DNA of 34,005 nt, from positions 1 through 34,005 of the forward strand of contig NZ_CALFXI010000124.1 of the NCBI RefSeq assembly GCF_937958065.1, in the 5' to 3' direction. This DNA comes from an uncultured Steroidobacter sp. GTDB taxonomy: Bacteria > Pseudomonadota > Gammaproteobacteria > Steroidobacterales > Steroidobacteraceae. A program made the position numbers and the translations under genes. The notes under the pieces were generated by a model. That model was not told the DNA's origin. It made no database searches and saw only the letters and a list, made by a program, of their open reading frames with translations. Of the stretch, positions 8,686 through 15,919 are shown piece after piece; the stretch's first letter is position 1; each line of letters begins with the position of its first letter.

Positions 8686-8913
8686 TTAGATGAGCGCAAT
8701 CGCTCCGGCGGCGATGCCGGCCAAGGCGACCGCAGACAGCAAGAACTTACCGAGCAACCCAGGGAGACTGACCGTCGGCGTTGAATCCAGCTGCGGCCAG
8801 TTCTCCGCCGCCGCCTCCTCGCGCGCCTCCAAACGAAATTTATGCACGTAGCCATCGATCGGCACGCTGCCGCGATAGTCGCGCGGCGCGGATGCTTGGG
8901 TAAGCGACTGCAT
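8686..8913 (-). CDS. Small protein with C-terminal membrane segment
   Basis: A 75-residue protein I do not recognise. It opens MQSLTQASAPRDYRG, has a charged middle (HKFRLEAREEAAAENW) and ends in one hydrophobic stretch (LLGKFLLSAVALAGIAAGAI), so it would be tail-anchored in the inner membrane. I chose the ATG at 8911-8913; a GTG at 8965-8967 would add 18 residues, and neither has a strong Shine-Dalgarno. It ends 2 bp before the amidohydrolase start. Its tight placement as the first gene of a three-gene operon argues that it is real. Confidence 0.6.
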   Translation of the reverse strand: MQSLTQASAPRDYRGSVPIDGYVHKFRLEAREEAAAENWPQLDSTPTVSLPGLLGKFLLSAVALAGIAAGAIALI

Positions 8914-9033
8914 GATCGGCTCGTCAGTGGAGAACGGACCGGAGCAGTTTAATCCTCGCAGAGTCACGAACTCAGTCGAGGGTCGGTTTTATTTTGGTCA
9001 CCACCGCATTGTGCGTTGCGTGACGCGCTCGGT

Positions 9034-9825
9034 TCAGTCGTCGACGACCACGTGGGAGCCTACTGCACCGCGCTGCCAGTATCCGGCCGCCTTCACCCAA
9101 CGCTTGTCGAAGCCACGGCGGTCGACGAGATATCGACGGATCGCTCGCACTGCCTGCGTCTCGGTCGCGGCCCAGGCATAGCAGCCTTCTTTCATTATGG
9201 GCAGAGCGTCCAGCGCGGCTGTGAGCAACTCACCGGCAGCCGGGTTTGCGGCGGTTCGCCGCACCCACACGACCTGCAGATTCGCCCGGCTGGACAAGGG
9301 CAATTCAAAATCCGGGTCCACCTCGGCAACGACCAGAGCGCTCGTGGTTGCCGGCAGTTCCTCCAAGCGACGTGCGATCGCGGGCAATGCGGTTTCGTCG
9401 CCAATCAGCAGGTGCAGCCCGATGCCATCGGTCGGAACGATCGACGAGCCTCGCGGCCCGCCGACGCCAAGGACGCTGCCGACTCGTGCATTCACGGCCC
9501 AAGTCGTGGCTGGCCCGTCGTCGTGAATCACAAAATCGATGACGAGCTCATTCGCGTCGGCGTCAAACCGGCGTGGCGTGAAGTCCCGCATGATTCTTTC
9601 GGAGGTGCCCTCGGCACCAGGTGGCGCGAGATTCAGCTGACCGTCCGCGCTCGGAAAGATCAATTTCACGTGATCGTCGAAGCCGAGCGAAGTGAACCCA
9701 CGCAGCTCGTCGCTCTTCACCACGATGCGCTTCATCTTCGGCGCGATCGTCTCGACTTGCGACACGATCGTGTGCCGTAGACGCACTTCGTGCCGCACGC
9801 GAGTGACAGTTGGCGGATTACTCAT
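9034..9825 (-). CDS. Siderophore-interacting protein, YqjH-like NAD(P)H ferric-chelate reductase
   Basis: Cytoplasmic flavoprotein of the ViuB/SIP family, 263 residues from the ATG at 9823-9825 (Shine-Dalgarno GGGCGAGG). The FAD-binding motif reads RDFTPRRF, the family's R-x-[YF]-[TS] element. A mid-protein segment GDETALPAIARRLEELP and the C-terminal CYAWAATETQAVRAIRRYL are diagnostic of SIP proteins. It reduces imported ferric siderophores so that iron is released. The start codon lies inside the end of the PadR-family gene (8-bp overlap), so the two are translationally coupled. In E. coli the homologues yqjH and yqjI are neighbours and the reductase is repressed by YqjI. Confidence 0.88.
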   Translation of the reverse strand: MSNPPTVTRVRHEVRLRHTIVSQVETIAPKMKRIVVKSDELRGFTSLGFDDHVKLIFPSADGQLNLAPPGAEGTSERIMRDFTPRRFDADANELVIDFVIHDDGPATTWAVNARVGSVLGVGGPRGSSIVPTDGIGLHLLIGDETALPAIARRLEELPATTSALVVAEVDPDFELPLSSRANLQVVWVRRTAANPAAGELLTAALDALPIMKEGCYAWAATETQAVRAIRRYLVDRRGFDKRWVKAAGYWQRGAVGSHVVVDD

Positions 9826-10456
9826 TGCCTCGCCCTTGTGAGATTTCTTCAGCCGCAGCTTCGATGATTTTGCGGACACGCTCGGTCTCTGCTTCGGTCC
9901 AGCCGCCGCGATGAAACATCAGTGCGGCGCGTAACGTATGCATGGCGTGATGCAGATCTTCCGGTGGCATCTCGCCTGAAGCTGCGCGCGCAGCCATCGC
10001 CATGCGTTTCCTAACGCTGGTCAACATGGCTTCGTTCTCGCGCAAGTACGCCCGACCTTCGTCGGTGATCTCATACAGACGCTTGCTGCCTTCGGTCGTG
10101 GTGGAACGAACGTGCCCGAGCTCTTCGAGCAAGGTGAGCGTGGGATAAACGGAGCCGGGACTCGGTGCGTAAGCGCCGCCGAACTTCAGCTCGAGCTCTT
10201 TGATCAACTCGTAACCGTGGCGCTGCTTCTCCTCGATCAAAGCGAGCAACATCAATCGCAGGTCCCCCGGGCCAAACCTGCGGCCACCGCCGCCGCCTCG
10301 CCCACCCCGACCTCCCATCGGTCCACCGAAAAAGCCGCGCGCCCCTCCAGCACCCCTTCCTCCACCGCCCCAAGGGCCGCAGTGATGAGGGTGGTGCGGG
10401 CGATAGGCCTCGTCCCTGTGACCCCGAAACATTCTGTGGAACATGGACTTACCCAT
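9818..10456 (-). CDS. PadR family repressor, YqjI-like, with His/Gly-rich metal-binding tail
   Basis: Winged-helix transcriptional regulator of 212 residues. The PadR domain starts near residue 64 (GPGDLRLMLLALIEEKQRHGYELIKEL) and contains the signature PSPGSVYPTLTLLEELG. The first 60 residues form a non-family extension with a His cluster (RPHHPHHCGPW, H21, H22, H24, H25, C26) followed by a Gly/Arg-rich stretch. E. coli YqjI has a comparable His-rich N-terminal region that binds nickel and tunes repression, so metal sensing is the likely role. It is co-transcribed with the reductase gene that overlaps its end. A perfect palindrome upstream is the probable autoregulatory operator. Confidence 0.87.
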   Translation of the reverse strand: MGKSMFHRMFRGHRDEAYRPHHPHHCGPWGGGGRGAGGARGFFGGPMGGRGGRGGGGGRRFGPGDLRLMLLALIEEKQRHGYELIKELELKFGGAYAPSPGSVYPTLTLLEELGHVRSTTTEGSKRLYEITDEGRAYLRENEAMLTSVRKRMAMAARAASGEMPPEDLHHAMHTLRAALMFHRGGWTEAETERVRKIIEAAAEEISQGRGNE

Positions 10457-10478
10457 TCAGTGCTGTTGAGAATGGATA

Positions 10479-10508
10479 AACGATATATCGTTCAGATGTA
10501 TCTTTCAA
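10479..10508 (-). promoter_or_regulatory. Promoter and palindromic operator of the padR-SIP operon
   Basis: The perfect 14-bp palindrome AACGATATATCGTT (10479-10492) lies 23 bp upstream of the PadR-family start. It overlaps the -10 of a promoter-like pair on the minus strand: TTGAAA (10503-10508), 17-bp spacer, TATCGT (10480-10485). A repressor bound here would block its own transcription. The permease gene is divergent from this site. Confidence 0.5.
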
Positions 10509-10598
10509 TAGCATCTTTCGTTGCCGCATACCGTAAAGACTCATCGTCATGGCAAGATGCGCCGCCCTCAGCTGCGCCTCGTGACGAGCACTCGTTGA

Positions 10599-11348
10599 AT
10601 GCTCACGGACCCGACGTTCTATTTGCTCGCCATACCCGCGGTCATCCTGCTGGGACTCGCAAAAGGCGGGTTCGCCGGCGTGGGTGCCATCGCCCTGCCC
10701 TTGCTGGCGCTACGAATCTCACCGGTGCAAGCGGCGGCAATCCTCCTGCCGGTGCTCGTCGTTCAGGACGCGGTGGGCGTGTGGGCGTTTCGACGGAATT
10801 GGGATCGCGAGGTGCTGGCATTGATGATCCCGTCTGCGATGGTCGGCATCGTCGCGGCTTATTTTCTCGCTGCAAAAGTCTCCGCGACCATCGTGCTCGC
10901 GGTGCTCGGCGCCATCTCGATCGTGTTCGCCGGGTATCGACTATGGCTTGCTCGCGGCGGCCGCGTGCCTGTTCCCAGCACCGCCCCTCGCACCCTCGGC
11001 GTGGTCCTTGGTTTCGCATCGGGCTTCACCTCGCAGGTGGCACATGCGGGCCAGCCACCCTTTCAAATGTGGGTGCTGCCCAAGGGACTGCCGCCGCCGG
11101 TGCTGGTGGGAACGACGGCGATCTTTTTCGCGGTCATCAACCTGTTCAAGGTTCCCGCTTACCTCGCCCTCGGCCAGTTCACGCACGAGAACCTGATGGC
11201 CGCGGCGGTACTCACGCCGCTTGCGATTGCATCGACATTGCTTGGCGTGTGGCTGGTCCGCCGCGTCAACGCCGAGCGATTCATCACCATCATTTATGTG
11301 TTGATGATCGTGGTCGGCGTGCAGCTGTTGTTCAAAGCACTGCGCTGA
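10599..11348 (+). CDS. TauE/SafE family sulfite/organosulfonate exporter-like permease
   Basis: Integral membrane protein of 249 residues with about eight hydrophobic segments, beginning MLTDPTFYLLAIPAVILLGLAKGGFAGVGAI. The GLAKGGFAGVG motif and the second-half repeat GFASGFTSQVAHAGQPPFQ are typical of TauE/SafE (DUF81) proteins. They export or import small sulfur-containing anions or other organic acids. It is transcribed away from the PadR-family regulator. The upstream Shine-Dalgarno is weak. A sulfate-binding protein gene lies 3 kb away but no direct operon link is visible. Confidence 0.88.
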   Translation: MLTDPTFYLLAIPAVILLGLAKGGFAGVGAIALPLLALRISPVQAAAILLPVLVVQDAVGVWAFRRNWDREVLALMIPSAMVGIVAAYFLAAKVSATIVLAVLGAISIVFAGYRLWLARGGRVPVPSTAPRTLGVVLGFASGFTSQVAHAGQPPFQMWVLPKGLPPPVLVGTTAIFFAVINLFKVPAYLALGQFTHENLMAAAVLTPLAIASTLLGVWLVRRVNAERFITIIYVLMIVVGVQLLFKALR

Positions 11349-11508
11349 ATTCCCCCGCACTGCTGCCCGACTCGCGCCGGAAGCCGGCCGGGAGTCCCGG
11401 GCAGCGCCCGCGAGCAGGTCGGTGTTTCACTCGCAATCAAGGACTTAGACCACGCAACGCGGCTTGTAGTAGCGAGCTGACGCCAAGCTGCTAACATGCG
11501 CGTCCCGT

Positions 11509-11585
11509 CGGGGCATGGCGCAGTCTGGTAGCGCATCTGCTTTGGGAGCAGAGGGTCGCAGGTTCGAATCCTGCTGCCCCGACCA
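11509..11585 (+). tRNA. tRNA-Pro (anticodon TGG)
   Basis: A 77-nt cloverleaf with acceptor CGGGGCA / TGCCCCG, discriminator A and encoded CCA (11583-11585). The anticodon loop is TTTGGGA with anticodon TGG, and the T-loop is GGTTCGAATCC. A TAACAT box at 11492-11497 followed by a GC-rich discriminator may be its -10. Its 3' end is repeated at 33640-33658, marking it as a likely island insertion site. Confidence 0.98.
11567..11585 (+). repeat. Candidate att site, left copy (3' end of tRNA-Pro)
   Basis: The last 19 bases of tRNA-Pro, ending GCTGCCCCGACCA. It matches 33640-33658 at 17 of 19 positions with the final 13 identical and in the same orientation. tRNA 3' ends are the classic targets of tyrosine recombinases. 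Confidence 0.5.
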
Positions 11586-11898
11586 GCTTGGTTTGCAAAA
11601 CAACAACTTAACCAGTTCGAACCTGGGGATTTGAGGCCGCCAGGTCCTATCGGCTCGGGACCTTCACCCTTGTCGACTCGTTGCCCTTTATGTGGACCGT
11701 GTGCTCGCCATGCGGCGACTCGATGACGATCGTGCACCCATCGGCAATGGGGCGCCGCGGGAATCAAGTTTGGATTCATGTGGGAAGGTCGTCGGTTGGA
11801 TAGCCAATCGTTCGAGTCCTATACGGCCCAGGACGTTCGTGGCTTCAAATCCCGCGAGCTGCGATCGGCGATGAAGATCGCTCGGCTTGCGCTTCTCT
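11586..11898. other. Gene-poor left edge of the accessory block
   Basis: No confident gene. A short minus-strand frame open from 11763 to a stop at 11647 reads naturally (FPRRPIADGCTIVIESPHGE, then HTVHIKGNESTRVKVPSR) but has no ATG and is preceded by a stop, so it may be the tail of a lost gene. The stretch CCAGTTCGAACCTGG around 11612-11626 is a near-palindrome that could form a small hairpin after tRNA-Pro. Confidence 0.4.
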
Positions 11899-12381
11899 TC
11901 AAAGAACGGCGCGCTCGCTGGCCGGCAATTTCGTCGTCCGCTTGATCTCGCTCATCACTACGCTGGAGTTCACCTCCCGCACCCCGGGCAACTGCGACAA
12001 CTTCTTGAAGAAGAAATCTTCGTAGAACTGGATGTCGGGCACGACGATTTTTACCAGCACATCGATCGCTCCGAGCAGCACGTAGCACTCGAGCACTTCC
12101 GGCCACGTTTTGATCCGCTCGCGAAACCTGGAGACCGCCTGCGAATCATGGGTCGCGAGCTTGATGGCGGCGTAAACATACGCGTTGAAGCCGATCGCCG
12201 GACCGTTCACCAGCCACACCTGCCGCTCGAGTACGCCGGCATCCTTGAGCCGGCGCACTCGCCGCCAGCACGGCGGCGTCGTCATGTGCAGTTTCTTGGC
12301 GAGGTCGGCGATGGATAACGAGCCATCTTCCTGCAACAGAGCGATGATTTTTCGATCGATGTGATCCAGGGTAATTTTCAT
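11899..12381 (-). CDS. Lrp/AsnC family transcriptional regulator
   Basis: Amino-acid-responsive regulator of 160 residues from the ATG at 12379-12381 (an upstream in-frame start would add 24 atypical residues). The N-terminal HTH reads LDHIDRKIIALLQEDGSLSIADLAKKLHMTTPPCWRRVRRLKDAGVL, a textbook Lrp/AsnC domain in three short segments. The C-terminal RAM effector domain follows (ECYVLLGAIDVLVKIVVPDI and LPGVREVNSSVVM). Regulators of this family sense leucine or other amino acids. It is divergent from the NTF2-like and aminotransferase genes and close to amino acid catabolic genes, so local control of those is plausible. An AT-rich patch overlaps its own start region. Confidence 0.92.
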   Translation of the reverse strand: MKITLDHIDRKIIALLQEDGSLSIADLAKKLHMTTPPCWRRVRRLKDAGVLERQVWLVNGPAIGFNAYVYAAIKLATHDSQAVSRFRERIKTWPEVLECYVLLGAIDVLVKIVVPDIQFYEDFFFKKLSQLPGVREVNSSVVMSEIKRTTKLPASERAVL

Positions 12382-12504
12382 AACTGAGAAATCCCGATCC
12401 GGGTAAAGAATCGACCGCGATCCTAGGTCGACCGGGCTATTTCGATCAAGCAATTACCCGGGCCGCGGCTCATTCTTTGCGCCTCGATTTGCAGAGGCAT
12501 CCCG

Positions 12505-12873
12505 ATGAGCGACCTGACGCGGAAGATCACCGACTACTACCCACGTATCGACCGGCTGGACACCGATTGGGTCATCGCGCTCTTCAGCGAGGATGCAATC
12601 TACTTTCGCGCGGACGCGACCTACTCCGGCCGTACTGCGATCGCCAGGTTCTTTCGTGAACAACGCAAGATTCGCGGGCGCCACACTGTCGATAGAATGT
12701 GGACGGATCACAGTTCCGCGAGCGTAGTCGCCGTCGGTCGGTTCGACGGCGAAGGTGAATCGGGCGACTCTCGCTGCGTCCGCTTCGCGGACGTATGGCA
12801 ATTCAATGAAGCCGGCCTGGTAACGCAACGACAGACCTTTCTTGCACTGGGACACGAGTACGTCGAGCGCTGA
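12505..12873 (+). CDS. SnoaL/NTF2-like small protein
   Basis: A 122-residue protein with the cone-like NTF2 fold pattern: N-terminal helix (DLTRKITDYYPRIDRLDTDW), the segment VIALFSEDAIYFRADATYSG with the typical F.ddA.y, then RTAIARFF and a beta-rich C-terminal half (FADVWQFNEAGLVTQRQTF). Family members include isomerases, cyclases and hydrolases as well as non-enzymatic ligand binders; the reaction here cannot be assigned. Shine-Dalgarno AGAGG precedes the ATG. It is followed after 18 bp by the aminotransferase gene and probably shares its transcript. Confidence 0.75.
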   Translation: MSDLTRKITDYYPRIDRLDTDWVIALFSEDAIYFRADATYSGRTAIARFFREQRKIRGRHTVDRMWTDHSSASVVAVGRFDGEGESGDSRCVRFADVWQFNEAGLVTQRQTFLALGHEYVER

Positions 12874-12891
12874 AGGCCCGCAGGAGATCAG

Positions 12892-13745
12892 ATGAGCAGA
12901 TCCCTCGATGGGTTGTATTGGCACGATGGCGACTGGCACGCGAGCGAACACAAGCTGCTTGGCTTGCGGGATAACAGCTTCTGGATGGGCAACGCTGTGT
13001 TCGACGGCGCCAGGGCATTCTCAGGCGCCGTCCCCGACCTGGACCTGCACTGCGCCCGAGCGATTCGCTCCGCGCAGGCCATGTATTTGCAACCCAAGAT
13101 CTCGACGGATGAACTTGTTGCACTTTGTCGCGAGGGCATCGCGCGCTTCGATGACGAGGCGGTGCTGTACATCGCCCCATGTTTTTTGCGACCGGTGGCT
13201 TGATCGTTCCGGATCCGGATACCACCGCGACGGCAATTGCCATCCATCGCCTGCCCTTCCCCGATCCGGGCGGGTTCAGCGCATGCTTCACGGGCCACCA
13301 GAGACCGCGGCCAAGCATGGCGCCGACCGATGCGAAAGCATCATGTCTCTATCCAAACGTGCAGCGTGCACTCATCGAGGCCGCTCGCCGTGGCTTCGAA
13401 AGCGCGGTGATGCTGGGTCCCGAGAACCAGGTCGCCGAGTTCGCAACGGCTAATCTAATGATCGTAAAAGACGGAGTTGTCCGCACGCCGGTGGCCGATG
13501 GCACGTTCCTGGCTGGCATCACGCGCTCGCGCGTGATCAAACTGCTGCGCGAGGACGGCGTGCGAGTGGAAGAAGCCACGCTATCGAAAGCCGACGTGAT
13601 GTCAGCCGATGAAGTCTTCAGCTGCGGCAACTATGCGAAGGTTCAGCCGACCCGCCGCATCGAGGATCGTGAGTGGCCGATCGGCCCGGTCACCCTGCGT
13701 GCGCGCGATCTTTACTTTGAGTTCGCCCGCAATACCGCGCGATAG
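12892..13745 (+). pseudogene. ilvE-like: Branched-chain amino acid aminotransferase (class IV PLP), one-base frameshift
   Basis: Fold-type IV aminotransferase that would interconvert branched-chain amino acids and 2-ketoacids. The first frame (12892-13203) covers the N-terminal third (LYWHDGDWHASEHKLLG, FWMGNAVFDGARAF) and stops after VLYIAPCFLRPVA. The correct continuation is in the +2 frame from about 13179 (MFFATGGLIVPDPDTT) to 13745. Restoring one base in the run at about 13172-13178 would give YIRPMFFATGG, the expected family sequence. The second part holds the PLP lysine in PTDAKASCLYPNVQ, plus VAEFATANL and FLAGITRSRVI. Everything else is intact, so this is either a recent inactivation or a sequencing error next to CCCC and TTTTTT runs. 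Shine-Dalgarno AGGAG. Confidence 0.85.
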
Positions 13746-13749
13746 CGAA

Positions 13750-13783
13750 CCGGCGCAGCGGAGTTGGTCGCACGCTGCGCCGG
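13750..13783. terminator. Strong bidirectional hairpin between convergent genes
   Basis: An 11-bp perfect GC-rich stem (CCGGCGCAGCG / CGCTGCGCCGG) with a 12-base loop sits in the 53-bp gap between the convergent aminotransferase and quinohemoprotein genes. Symmetric flanks lack a long U-tract. Position and strength argue for a shared terminator. Confidence 0.7.
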
Positions 13784-13798
13784 AACTGATGCTACGAA

Positions 13799-15919
13799 TC
13801 AGGGAATCTTACCTGCTTCGCCCTCGCTTTCCGGCTGAGCCAGATAAGCCTGGATGTCTTTCACATCCTGTTTGGTCAATACATCCGCGAATGAAGCCAT
13901 GCCGGCCTCGGACAGCATGCCGCCGAGCACGATCTGCTCGAACACATCGTGCAAGGCCGGCGCCATCTTCCAGAGATTCGGGTATCCGCCCGGCAAGTCT
14001 CGCGCGCCGTGGCATCGCTGGCAATTGTCACTGTAGAGAGCCGCGCCACGCGCCGCAGCCTGCGGATTGCCACGGTATTTCTTCGGCGCAGAGGTCAACG
14101 GCAACTGTGTCAGCAGCGGCGGCAGCACAGGTTTGGCGCCATCCAGCTTGAAGACGATCAACCGCTCGCGATTCTCACGCTCGGCTGCGACAGCTCCCGG
14201 AGGAAACATGGTCAGCGCGGCGCCGCCAAAGCCCGCGGCCACGGCAACGTATTGCACGCCATCCAACTCATAGCTGAGCGGCGCGGCCATGATGCCCGTG
14301 CCGATCTGCAAATCGAGCAAGAGCTCGCCGGATCGCGCGTCGTACGACGTGAGCCGTCCGTCCGCCGTTCCCTGGAACACCAAACCACCCGCGGTCGATG
14401 CGATACCGCCACTGAAGAAAGTCAGCGGCTGCGAAGTCCACACGCGCCTGGCTTGCACCGGATCCCATGCCACCAGCAAGGAGTCGAAGCGCGCGGGCGG
14501 ATCATTCGGCGCCGCTGGCGCATCCGGCATGAGCGCCGGGAAGAACGCACTATTGCCTTGAAGGATGCTGTAGGGACGATGCTGCTGCGGCTGCAGCTCG
14601 ATTCTCATCGATGTTTCCAGCACCGGGATATAAACCAGGCCGGTCTGGGCACTGAACGACATCGGCTGCCAGTTGTGTCCGCCCGCTTCCGAGGGCCACA
14701 CGACTTGCGCTGTGCTCGAATAATCCGACTTCGGCGATATGACCGGACGCCCGGTCTTCATGTCCACCCGTTCCGCCCATGTAACGGTGGTGTACTTCTC
14801 GGCGGAAAGCAACTCGCCAGTCACTCGGTCGAGCACGTAGAAGAATCCATTCTTCGGCGCTTGCATGATGACCTTGCGCTCGCGCCCGCCGATCTTCAGG
14901 TCCGCGAGTATCATGTTCTGCGTAGCTGTATAGTCCCAACTGTCGCCGGGCGTGGTCTGGTAGTGCCAGCGCTTGCGGCCCGTGCTCGCGTCCACCGCGA
15001 CGATCGAAGACAGGTACAGATTGTCGCCGCCGGCAGGACTGCGCGTGTAACGCGGATGAGGTGCGCCGTTTCCAGTGCCCAGGAATACGATGTTTGTTTC
15101 TGGATCGTAGACGATCGAGTCCCACACGGTGCCGCCACCGCCGATGTCCCACGCCGAATTGGGATCCCACGTCTTGCGCGCCTCGGCGACGTCGGGGCTC
15201 TCATCTCCGTTGGCGGGGTCTCCAGGCACAACGAAGAAACGCCACGCCAGTTTGCCGGTCTTGCGATCGAACGCGGTGGCATAGCCACGCGCATCGAGCT
15301 CAGCTCCGCTGTTGCCGATCACGACCACGTCTCCAGCTACGCGCGGCGCGCCGGTGATCGTGTAGCTTCGCTTACGATTGTTGATAGTGTCGACCTTCCA
15401 GTTCGGTTTGCCTGTTTGCGCGTCGATCGAAACCAGATAGCCATCCAGCGTGCCGACAAACACGCTGCCGTCGGCGACCGCGACCCCGCGATTGACGGCG
15501 TCACAGCACGCGCGTCGCGCGAACTGACCGTCCACTTTGGGATCGTAACGCCAGCGCTCCTTTCCCGAGCGCGCGTCGATGGCATAGACGACGCTCCAGG
15601 GGCCGGAGACATAGAGCGTACCGTCGATCATGATTGGCGTGGCTTCCATCCCGCGATGAGTGCGTCCACGAACGGTGAAGTCATTGAATTCCCACCCCAC
15701 GCCGAGTCTCGCCACATTGCTGCGATCGATTCGCGTCGCTTGCGAATAGTAGGCGGGCTGCAATTGCCAATCGGAAATTCCGGCCACCGCTTGCTGCTGC
15801 ACCGAAGCCTCGGTCACACCGGGCGGTCGGCTACAGCCCTGCACCGTGCCGACACCGATCAGTGCGGCGATCGTGTAAACCGCAGAGTAATGATTCAAGC
15901 GCGTCGATCCTCTCGTCAT
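13799..15919 (-). CDS. PQQ-dependent quinohemoprotein alcohol dehydrogenase (lipoprotein)
   Basis: Periplasmic type II-like alcohol dehydrogenase of 706 residues with an eight-bladed PQQ propeller and a C-terminal cytochrome c domain. A lipobox-like VQGC at Cys29 suggests membrane anchoring. Features seen: vicinal disulfide C138-C139 (RRACCDAV), PQQ/metal ligands Glu207 (NSGAELDARG) and Asn284 (GTGNGAPH), catalytic Asp329 in GDSWDYT, and haem motif CQRCH at 633-637. Thr at the +2 position from the catalytic Asp, rather than a second Asp, fits the calcium type, not the lanthanide type. It oxidises an alcohol and passes electrons to the haem. Its ATG overlaps the stop of the upstream TonB receptor by 4 bp (ATGA), and it is the last gene of the glcG-receptor-receptor-dehydrogenase operon. 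Confidence 0.93.
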   Translation of the reverse strand: MTRGSTRLNHYSAVYTIAALIGVGTVQGCSRPPGVTEASVQQQAVAGISDWQLQPAYYSQATRIDRSNVARLGVGWEFNDFTVRGRTHRGMEATPIMIDGTLYVSGPWSVVYAIDARSGKERWRYDPKVDGQFARRACCDAVNRGVAVADGSVFVGTLDGYLVSIDAQTGKPNWKVDTINNRKRSYTITGAPRVAGDVVVIGNSGAELDARGYATAFDRKTGKLAWRFFVVPGDPANGDESPDVAEARKTWDPNSAWDIGGGGTVWDSIVYDPETNIVFLGTGNGAPHPRYTRSPAGGDNLYLSSIVAVDASTGRKRWHYQTTPGDSWDYTATQNMILADLKIGGRERKVIMQAPKNGFFYVLDRVTGELLSAEKYTTVTWAERVDMKTGRPVISPKSDYSSTAQVVWPSEAGGHNWQPMSFSAQTGLVYIPVLETSMRIELQPQQHRPYSILQGNSAFFPALMPDAPAAPNDPPARFDSLLVAWDPVQARRVWTSQPLTFFSGGIASTAGGLVFQGTADGRLTSYDARSGELLLDLQIGTGIMAAPLSYELDGVQYVAVAAGFGGAALTMFPPGAVAAERENRERLIVFKLDGAKPVLPPLLTQLPLTSAPKKYRGNPQAAARGAALYSDNCQRCHGARDLPGGYPNLWKMAPALHDVFEQIVLGGMLSEAGMASFADVLTKQDVKDIQAYLAQPESEGEAGKIP

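Noticed and set aside
11294..11779. Minus-strand frame containing SRIRTCDPLLPKQMRYQTAP
   Set aside because: This is the antisense reading of tRNA-Pro, a well-known spurious protein in databases.
11790..11836. tRNA-like 3' fragment (GTTCGAGTCC followed by GGCCCA)
   Set aside because: The flanking bases do not pair into a T-stem or acceptor stem, so the resemblance is limited to the T-loop consensus.
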